From NCBI GenBank assembly GCA_002482565.1, contig DLGG01000099.1:14466-42395 (forward strand): 27,930 bases of DNA, in the 5' to 3' direction. This DNA comes from Solidesulfovibrio magneticus (GTDB lineage Bacteria > Desulfobacterota > Desulfovibrionia > Desulfovibrionales > Desulfovibrionaceae). Of the stretch, positions 22,464 to 27,930 are shown piece by piece. Positions within the stretch are counted from its first letter, which is position 1, and each line of letters begins with the position of its first letter. A model generated the notes under the pieces. That model was not told the DNA's origin. It saw only the letters and a list, made by a program, of their open reading frames with translations, and did not search any database. Made by a program: the position numbers and the translations under genes.

Positions 22464-24035
22464 CTAAATGTAGGCCCGCGAAGGCGGCGAACTGGGGAGC
22501 TTACCGGCGCGAAGCGCCTCCACCACGTCGGCGATGGCCGCAACCACGCCCTCGACGTCGCCGGCCAGATTGCAGATCGACGGCGACACGCGCAGCAAAT
22601 CCTGCCCCATGACCCGCAGATAGGCGATGGCGAAACGGTGCTTGGCGTAGACATGCTGCATGACGTCGCCGGCCGCCACGCCGTCCGGGGTGCGGAACAG
22701 ATAGACCGCGCTGCGAAGGGCGTCGTTGGTCGTCGGCGTGACGATGTGCCGCCAGGCCGCGTCCTCCCGGAAATCGGGGAACATCCGGGGCAGATGCCGG
22801 TAAAGCGCATTTTTGAGCCGCGTGCCCAGGGCATGGGTCCGGTCCTCGACGCGTTTTGGCGTCACGCCGGGATGGAAATGGCCGGTGTGGAACAGCGCCG
22901 TCATCCAGGCCGCCACCAGGGTGACGTCGTTTTGCTGCCCCAGATAGGAAAAGCGCCGGGCCGTGGCGTCGATGCCGCCGCTTTCGGGCGCGAAACCGTA
23001 ATGGGCCGGGGTGTTGATGTGCTCGTCGTAGCCCCAGGCGCCCGGGGCGAAGCGTTCGGCCGCGCCCGTGGCCGGGTTCATGTAGATGACGCCGACCATG
23101 CGGGGGCCGCAGGGCCATTTGTGGAAGCTGCCGGCGATGCTGTCCACGCCGGTTTCCTCAAGGCGCATGTCCAGCACGCCAAAGGCCTGGGCGCTGTCGG
23201 CGTGGATGTGGATGTCCTTGTTTATGGCCCGCAGTTCCTCGACGATGCGCCGCATGGGCAGGACCAGACCGCTTTCGTTGGACTGCCAGGAGAGGCTGAC
23301 GACCTTGGTGTTGCCGTCAACCAGCCGCAAAAGCGCGGCGACGATCTCGTCCTCGCCGGCCGGGTCCGAGGGCACGGCCCCGGCCCGGGCCTCGTCGTCG
23401 GTAACGGTTTGCGCAAAAAGCTTCGTGCGCATGATCCGCACCGAATCCGGCCCCCAACCCTGGGTCGCCTTGCGGTAGAGCCAGGCTTCGTGGTTGGTCG
23501 GGTGGTTGACGTCCCAGACCACGACGTTGTCCCGGGCGGGGTTGAAAAAGCCCGAGGCGACCAGGCCGTTGTTGATGCAGTTGTTGGCCTGGGTGGCGTT
23601 GGCTGTCAGCGCAAGCAAGGCATTGGCCGGCGCGTCCAGCCCGCCAAGGCCGATCCAGGTCTTGACCGCGTCGAGGCCGTGCACGAGGCCGGCCTCGGCC
23701 AGCTCGCCCCGCAGCGCGAAGGAGATGTCCACTTCCATGAGCCGGCGCACGAGTTCGCCCATGGCCGAAACCGGGGTCAACGCCGGACACATGTTGGCGG
23801 CGTTGACGGAAATGCAGCCAAAGGCGTCGCGGTCGAAATAGCGCCGCACCAAGGCTTCCCACTGGGCCTCGTCGTCCGGGGCCAGGGCGTGGCCGGCAAA
23901 GGGACGGCCCTCCCCGCGCCACAAGGCGATGGCCGCGAAAATGCGCTCCAGGGCGGAACCGGGCGGGGCTTTTTTCCAGGCCCCGTCGGTGGCAAGGGCC
24001 GCGCCGAGATCGTCGCGCCAGATAAAATCGCTCAT
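22464..24035 (-). CDS. Class V aminotransferase-fold PLP enzyme
   Basis: A 523-residue PLP-dependent enzyme of the class V (NifS/isopenicillin-N-epimerase-like) group. The PLP lysine is in AGSFHKWPCGP (Lys306) and the cofactor-binding Asp in HADSAQAFG near 283. VWDVNHPTNHEAW near 190, SLSWQSNESG near 250 and GGIDATARRFSYLG near 355 are other conserved-looking segments. An extension of about 80-100 residues precedes the PLP domain. ATG 24035 is chosen because GGGGAGAGAG lies just upstream; the frame is open to 24203 without a ribosome site. It could be a lyase, epimerase, desulfurase-like or aminotransferase enzyme; the reaction is not identifiable. It lies upstream of fdhA on the same strand but is separated by 617 bases. 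Confidence 0.8.
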   Translation of the reverse strand: MSDFIWRDDLGAALATDGAWKKAPPGSALERIFAAIALWRGEGRPFAGHALAPDDEAQWEALVRRYFDRDAFGCISVNAANMCPALTPVSAMGELVRRLMEVDISFALRGELAEAGLVHGLDAVKTWIGLGGLDAPANALLALTANATQANNCINNGLVASGFFNPARDNVVVWDVNHPTNHEAWLYRKATQGWGPDSVRIMRTKLFAQTVTDDEARAGAVPSDPAGEDEIVAALLRLVDGNTKVVSLSWQSNESGLVLPMRRIVEELRAINKDIHIHADSAQAFGVLDMRLEETGVDSIAGSFHKWPCGPRMVGVIYMNPATGAAERFAPGAWGYDEHINTPAHYGFAPESGGIDATARRFSYLGQQNDVTLVAAWMTALFHTGHFHPGVTPKRVEDRTHALGTRLKNALYRHLPRMFPDFREDAAWRHIVTPTTNDALRSAVYLFRTPDGVAAGDVMQHVYAKHRFAIAYLRVMGQDLLRVSPSICNLAGDVEGVVAAIADVVEALRAGKLPSSPPSRAYI

Positions 24036-24381
24036 CCAACTCTCTCCCCGCCTGGCCGCCAACGCTTTGGCCCAAGGCGACAACAATCGGGCCATGGCCC
24101 GTTTATTCTCAATATGCCCGGCCGAGCCGGCCGGGGGTCCGTCCATAGCCCCTTGGACCGCCGCCGGCAAGGGGGATGCCGCAGCAACGGCGCTTTCCGT
24201 CAAAAGCGCCCCCCTCCCCCCCTTTTCCCGTCGAGGGGGTCCGGGGGGATCATCCCCCCGGCCGCCGGAGGCCTCCTACGCCCACTGCCCGGCCGGCGAA
24301 CCACGCGCCAAGGGGGGTTCCCTCGCCGGGCCGAGATGCTTATGATCGGCGTTCGTACGATCACGGAGGAACCCGCGCATC
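24036..24381. other. Divergent intergenic region with two hairpins and a GC-rich repeat
   Basis: This separates the PLP enzyme (minus) and the M18 aminopeptidase (plus). GGCGCTTT/AAAGCGCC (24189-24210, loop of six) is followed by a C-rich pyrimidine tract. Next comes the repeat GGGGGTCC with hairpin CCGGGGGG-ATCAT-CCCCCCGG (24235-24261) and GCCGCCGGAGGC, nearly identical to the copy at 25839. A GGAGGA ribosome site precedes the aminopeptidase ATG. Confidence 0.6.
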
Positions 24382-25821
24382 ATGACCAACGACACCACCA
24401 AGGCGGAAAGCCAACCCTCTTTCGCCATTGAAACCAAAAGCTGCTGGGAGACCTACGCCTCCCCGGAAGTCCGCCAGGACATGCAGGCCCTGGCCGAGGG
24501 CTACGTGTCCTTTCTCACCGCCTGCAAAACCGAACGCGAAACCGTGCACTTCGTGCGCGAGGCCCTGGCTGGGGCCGGATTCGCCGAATGCGACGACGAG
24601 TTCAGCGGCGACGCCGTTTTTCGCGTCATGAAGGGCAAGACCGTCTTTGTGGCCCGCAAGGGCAAAAAGCCCCTGCGCGAGGGCTTCCGCCTGGTCGGAG
24701 CCCACTGCGACACGCCGCGCATCGACCTCAAGCAGCGCCCGCTCTATCAGGACTGCGGCGTGGCCCAGCTCAAGACCCACTATTACGGCGGCATCCGCAA
24801 GCACCAGTGGCTGGCCCGGCCCCTGGCCCTGCACGGCGTAGTGGCCAAAAAAGACGGCACCGTGGTGCCGGTGACCATCGGCGAGGACCCGGCCGATCCG
24901 GTCTTCGCCATCCCGGACCTCTTGCCGCACCTAGCCTACCGGCAGGTGGAAAAAAAGCTGTCCGAAGCCTTTGAGGCGGAAAAGCTCAACATCCTCATCG
25001 GCCACTCCCCGGCCGATAAGCCGGAACAGCCCGAGGGCGAGGACGCCGACAAGGCCGCCAAGAACGGCGCCGAGGCCATCAAGGCCAAGGTGCTGGAGCT
25101 CCTAAACGCCAAGTACGGCATCACCGAGCCCGACCTCTACAGCGCCGAGTTGCAGGCCGTGCCGGCCGGGCCGGCCCGCTCCGTCGGCCTGGATGGGGCG
25201 CTGGTCGGCGGCTACGGCCAGGACGACCGGGTCTGCGTCTATACGGCCCTGTCGGCACTCCTCGACGCGCCCCAGCCCGAGCACACCCAGATCGTGCTTT
25301 TCTGGGACAAGGAAGAGATCGGCTCCGAAGGCTCCACCGGGGCCAAGTCGCGCTTTTTCGAATATTGCCTGGAAGACCTGATCGAGGCCTGGGACGCCGG
25401 CGCGCGCAAGAGCCGGGTGCTGGCCGCCGGCAAGGCCGTGTCGGCCGACGTCCACGCCGCGCTCGACCCGGACTATCAGGATCTCCACGAGAAGCTCAAT
25501 TCCGCGCTTCTGGGCTTTGGCCCGTGCTTTTGCAAGTTCACCGGCCACCGAGGCAAGGTCGGGGCCAACGACGCCCACCCCGAGTACGTGGCATGGCTGC
25601 GAAACCTCCTGGACGAGGCCGGCATCCCCTGGCAGATGGCGGAACTGGGCCGGGTGGACCTCGGCGGCGGCGGCACGGTGGCCAAGTTCCTGGCCGTCTA
25701 CGGCATGGACATCATCGATTTCGGCCCGGCCGTGCTCAGTATGCACAGCCCCTTCGAGATCACCAGCGTGGCCGACATCTACGCCAGCAAGCTGGCCTAC
25801 AAGGCCTTCCTGTCGAGCTGA
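24382..25821 (+). CDS. M18 family (aspartyl-type) aminopeptidase
   Basis: A 479-residue dinuclear zinc exopeptidase that removes N-terminal residues from peptides in the cytoplasm. Metal and catalytic motifs are VGAHCDTPRID (His108, Asp110), GGYGQDDRVC near 272-281, DKEEIGSEGSTGA near 310-322 (adjacent Glu pair), SADVHAALDP near 355 and MHSPFEI near 455 (final His). Length and motif order fit M18 (DNPEP/ApeB-like). A charged low-complexity insert, roughly residues 212-235 (KPEQPEGEDADKAAK), sits between the catalytic halves in the expected place of the dimerisation domain. The start codon has GGAGGA 11 bases upstream. It is transcribed towards selB but a hairpin repeat lies between them. Confidence 0.93.
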   Translation: MTNDTTKAESQPSFAIETKSCWETYASPEVRQDMQALAEGYVSFLTACKTERETVHFVREALAGAGFAECDDEFSGDAVFRVMKGKTVFVARKGKKPLREGFRLVGAHCDTPRIDLKQRPLYQDCGVAQLKTHYYGGIRKHQWLARPLALHGVVAKKDGTVVPVTIGEDPADPVFAIPDLLPHLAYRQVEKKLSEAFEAEKLNILIGHSPADKPEQPEGEDADKAAKNGAEAIKAKVLELLNAKYGITEPDLYSAELQAVPAGPARSVGLDGALVGGYGQDDRVCVYTALSALLDAPQPEHTQIVLFWDKEEIGSEGSTGAKSRFFEYCLEDLIEAWDAGARKSRVLAAGKAVSADVHAALDPDYQDLHEKLNSALLGFGPCFCKFTGHRGKVGANDAHPEYVAWLRNLLDEAGIPWQMAELGRVDLGGGGTVAKFLAVYGMDIIDFGPAVLSMHSPFEITSVADIYASKLAYKAFLSS

Positions 25822-25838
25822 TCGACCTAACCCATTTC

Positions 25839-25888
25839 GGGGGTCCGGGGGGCTGAGCCCCCCGGCCGCCGGAGGCATCTTCCTCTTT
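25839..25888. repeat. GC-rich hairpin repeat, copy upstream of selB
   Basis: Contains GGGGGT, a hairpin CCGGGGGG-CTGAG-CCCCCCGG (25845-25865) and a 25-base segment (25864-25888) with core GCCGCCGGAGGCATCTTCC. That segment recurs in exact inverted orientation at 27850-27874 beyond selB. It may terminate the aminopeptidase transcript; T-rich sequence (CTTTTCTTTT) follows about 20 bases later. Confidence 0.75.
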
Positions 25889-25924
25889 TCTTTTACTCTT
25901 ACGCTCACCCACAAGGACGCGCAC

Positions 25925-27844
25925 ATGCCAGTGATCATGGGGACGGCCGGGCATATCGACCATGGCAAGACGACGCTCATCAAGGCGCTGACCGGCATCG
26001 ACTGCGACCGTCTGGCCGAGGAGAAAAAGCGCGGCATCACCATCGAGTTGGGCTTTGCCTTCATGGACCTGCCCGGCGGCGCGAGGCTCGGCGTGGTGGA
26101 CGTGCCGGGCCATGAGCGGTTCGTGAAAAACATGGTGGCCGGCGCGGCCGGCATCGATTTCGTGACGCTCGTCATCGCCGCCGACGAGGGCGTCATGCCC
26201 CAGACCCGCGAGCACTTGGACATCTGCACGCTGCTTGGCGTGTCCACCGGCCTTGTGGCGCTGACCAAATGCGACATGGTGGACCCGGACTGGCTGGCCA
26301 TGGTCACCGACGACGTGCGCGCCGAGCTGGCCGGCACGTTCCTGGCGCAGGCCCCCATCTTTCCGGTCTCCTCCCACACCGGCCAGGGTTTGCCGGAGCT
26401 GCGGACCGCCCTTTCCGACCTGGTGGCCGCCTTTGCCCCCAAGCGCCGCTCGGATCTGGCCCGGCTCCCCATCGACCGCGTGTTCACCCTGCGCGGCCAT
26501 GGCACGGTGGTCACGGGCACGCTCATCGCCGGCTCGTTCAAGATCGGCGACGACGTGCGCCTCTTCCCCACCGACAAACGCTCCAAGGTCCGGGGGCTGC
26601 AGTCCCACGGCGAATCCGTGGAGGTTTCGCCGGCCGGGCGGCGCACCGCCGTCAATCTGGCCGGCCTGGAGGTCGAGGACATCGAACGCGGCGAAGTGCT
26701 GGCCCTGCCGGGGACGCTTTTTCCGGACACCGTCTGGGAAGCCGAGATCCACTGCCTGGCTTCGTCGCCGCGCGGCCTCAAGCACCGCACCGAAGTGCAC
26801 CTGCACCACGGCACCCGGGAAATCCTGGCCCGCATCCACCTGCTCGACCGCGACAAGCTCGAACCCGGCCAGACGGCCGTGTGCCAATTGCGCCTGCCCG
26901 AACCGCTGGCCGGCGTCCACGGCGACCGGGTGGTCATCCGCTCGGGCGCGCCGCTGCGCACTGTGGCCGGCGGCCGCATCGTCACGCCCATGGCCTATCG
27001 CATCAAGCGCAACACCGAGGCGACCACCGCCCTTCTGGCCGAACTGGCCGAAGCTTCCGGGGCAGGACTGGTCGCCCTGCAACTGCGCCGGTCCGGGGCC
27101 GACGGCCTGGGGTTTGCCCGGCTCATGACCCTGTCCGACCTGGAATCCAAGGCCCTGGAAAAGGCCCTTGGGCAACTTTGCGACAAGGGCGGCGCGGCCC
27201 TGGTCGACCGCGAAGGCAAGGAGGGCCGCCACTACGTCCACGGCGACACCGTGGCCGAACTGGCGGCCACGCTCACCGACTTCGTCGCCGCCTTCCACAA
27301 GCGCGAACCCCTCAAGCTCGGCGTGTCGCGAAGCGAAGTGGCCTCCACCTGGGGCAAGAAGCTCACCCCCAAACTGTTCCATTTCATGGTCGAACGGCTG
27401 CTGCGCGCCGGCAAGCTGGCCACAGAAGGCGACGTCATCCGCCTGCCCGATCACAAGGTCTCCCTGGCCTCGGACCAGGCCAAACTGCGCGGCATCCTGC
27501 TTGACGCCTACGTCAAGGGCGGCCTGACCCCGCCCAACGTCAAGGACATTCTGGAGCCTCTGGACCTGACCTTCAAGGAGGCCCAGCCGGTCTACAAGGT
27601 GCTTCAAGACGAAGGACGCATCGTCAAGGCCCAGGAAGGCATGTACTTCTGCGCCGAGGCGATAAAGGCGCTCATCGAAAAGGTGCAGGCCTACTACGCC
27701 GCCGGAGCCGTGGACATGGGGCCGGCCGAATTCCGCGAACTGACCGGGCTTTCGCGCAAATTCCTCATCGCGTTGCTCGAATACCTGGACAAGGAAAAGG
27801 TGACGGTCCGCGTCGGCGACAAGCGGCAGCTGCGTAAGCGGTAG
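25925..27844 (+). CDS. selB: Selenocysteine-specific elongation factor SelB
   Basis: A 639-residue GTPase that delivers Sec-tRNA(Sec) to UGA codons carrying a SECIS hairpin. The G domain has GHIDHGKT (9-16), RGITIELGF (36-44), DVPGHERF (59-66) and TKCD (114-117). EF-Tu-like domains 2 and 3 follow (about 175-345), with FTLRGHGTVVTGTLIAG near 185. The C-terminal winged-helix repeats (about 365-639) that bind SECIS RNA include GVSRSEVAS near 462, LFHFMVERLLRAGKL near 480, VYKVLQDEGRIVKAQEGMYF near 560 and LSRKFLIALLEYLDKEKVTVR near 607. An AAGGA ribosome site precedes the ATG. It is normal full length and lies 8 kb from selA, not adjacent to it. Confidence 0.96.
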   Translation: MPVIMGTAGHIDHGKTTLIKALTGIDCDRLAEEKKRGITIELGFAFMDLPGGARLGVVDVPGHERFVKNMVAGAAGIDFVTLVIAADEGVMPQTREHLDICTLLGVSTGLVALTKCDMVDPDWLAMVTDDVRAELAGTFLAQAPIFPVSSHTGQGLPELRTALSDLVAAFAPKRRSDLARLPIDRVFTLRGHGTVVTGTLIAGSFKIGDDVRLFPTDKRSKVRGLQSHGESVEVSPAGRRTAVNLAGLEVEDIERGEVLALPGTLFPDTVWEAEIHCLASSPRGLKHRTEVHLHHGTREILARIHLLDRDKLEPGQTAVCQLRLPEPLAGVHGDRVVIRSGAPLRTVAGGRIVTPMAYRIKRNTEATTALLAELAEASGAGLVALQLRRSGADGLGFARLMTLSDLESKALEKALGQLCDKGGAALVDREGKEGRHYVHGDTVAELAATLTDFVAAFHKREPLKLGVSRSEVASTWGKKLTPKLFHFMVERLLRAGKLATEGDVIRLPDHKVSLASDQAKLRGILLDAYVKGGLTPPNVKDILEPLDLTFKEAQPVYKVLQDEGRIVKAQEGMYFCAEAIKALIEKVQAYYAAGAVDMGPAEFRELTGLSRKFLIALLEYLDKEKVTVRVGDKRQLRKR

Positions 27845-27849
27845 GAAGT

Positions 27850-27910
27850 AAAGAGGAAGATGCCTCCGGCGGCCAAAGGGGCTGAGCCCCTTTGGAAGCC
27901 CCACATGGGG
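27850..27910. repeat. GC-rich hairpin repeat, inverted copy downstream of selB
   Basis: The 25 bases at 27850-27874 are the reverse complement of 25864-25888. They run into hairpin CCAAAGGGG-CTGAG-CCCCTTTGG arms (27873-27895) and a second short hairpin CCCC-ACAT-GGGG (27899-27910). It begins six bases after the selB stop and probably acts as its terminator, though no T tract follows. Confidence 0.7.
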
Positions 27911-27930
27911 AAACAGCATGGCGCCTGTCG

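Noticed and set aside
1..27930. CRISPR arrays, rRNA genes, phage genes or a full insertion sequence with transposase
   Set aside because: No regularly spaced repeats, rRNA-like segments, phage structural genes or transposase-like frames were seen; the only mobile signal is the MITE-like pair.

Overview
The window is high-GC bacterial DNA that looks like a sulfate-reducing Desulfovibrionaceae chromosome (Solidesulfovibrio/Desulfovibrio-like). This rests on an AprAB-type flavoprotein/ferredoxin pair, an AOR-family tungsto-enzyme module, a Tat-exported FdhAB formate dehydrogenase, selA and selB, and very high GC at third codon positions. The species assignment is inference.

Left part (1-8.6 kb): a DASS/SLC13 anion permease, an AprA-like flavoprotein and a short AprB-like ferredoxin form a tight operon closed by a strong hairpin terminator. 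A Crp/Fnr-family regulator follows. Next is a three-gene module resembling E. coli ydhY-ydhV-ydhW: a four-cluster ferredoxin with a twin-arginine motif, an AOR-family oxidoreductase and a small partner protein. An AT-rich island with a perfect inverted repeat lies in front of the AOR gene.

Middle (8.7-14.1 kb): a YegD-like Hsp70 on the minus strand, a GDSL-type esterase autotransporter, two small adjacent MITE-like elements with shared terminal inverted repeats, a secreted HAD-family phosphatase and a minus-strand tRNA-Arg(TCT) with its own promoter and terminator.

Right part (14.2-27.9 kb): a metallo-beta-lactamase-fold hydrolase overlaps folC, followed by selA. Convergent to selA are fdhB and fdhA (minus strand, fdhA transcribed first). 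A 0.6-kb gene-free leader lies upstream of fdhA, then a class-V PLP enzyme on the minus strand, then an M18 aminopeptidase and selB on the plus strand. The selenocysteine genes selA and selB bracket a formate dehydrogenase whose active-site residue is encoded as cysteine (TGC), so no proven selenoprotein is present here. The fdhA leader does hold a strong ribosome site and ATG followed by an in-frame TGA that would make a CxxU motif if read through; this is speculative. Related GC-rich hairpin repeats recur at 12.58, 24.24, 25.85 and 27.87 kb, two of them in inverted orientation around selB.

The best candidates for undescribed biology are the permease/AprAB-like operon, the YdhYVW-like module beside a Crp/Fnr regulator, and the fdhA leader.
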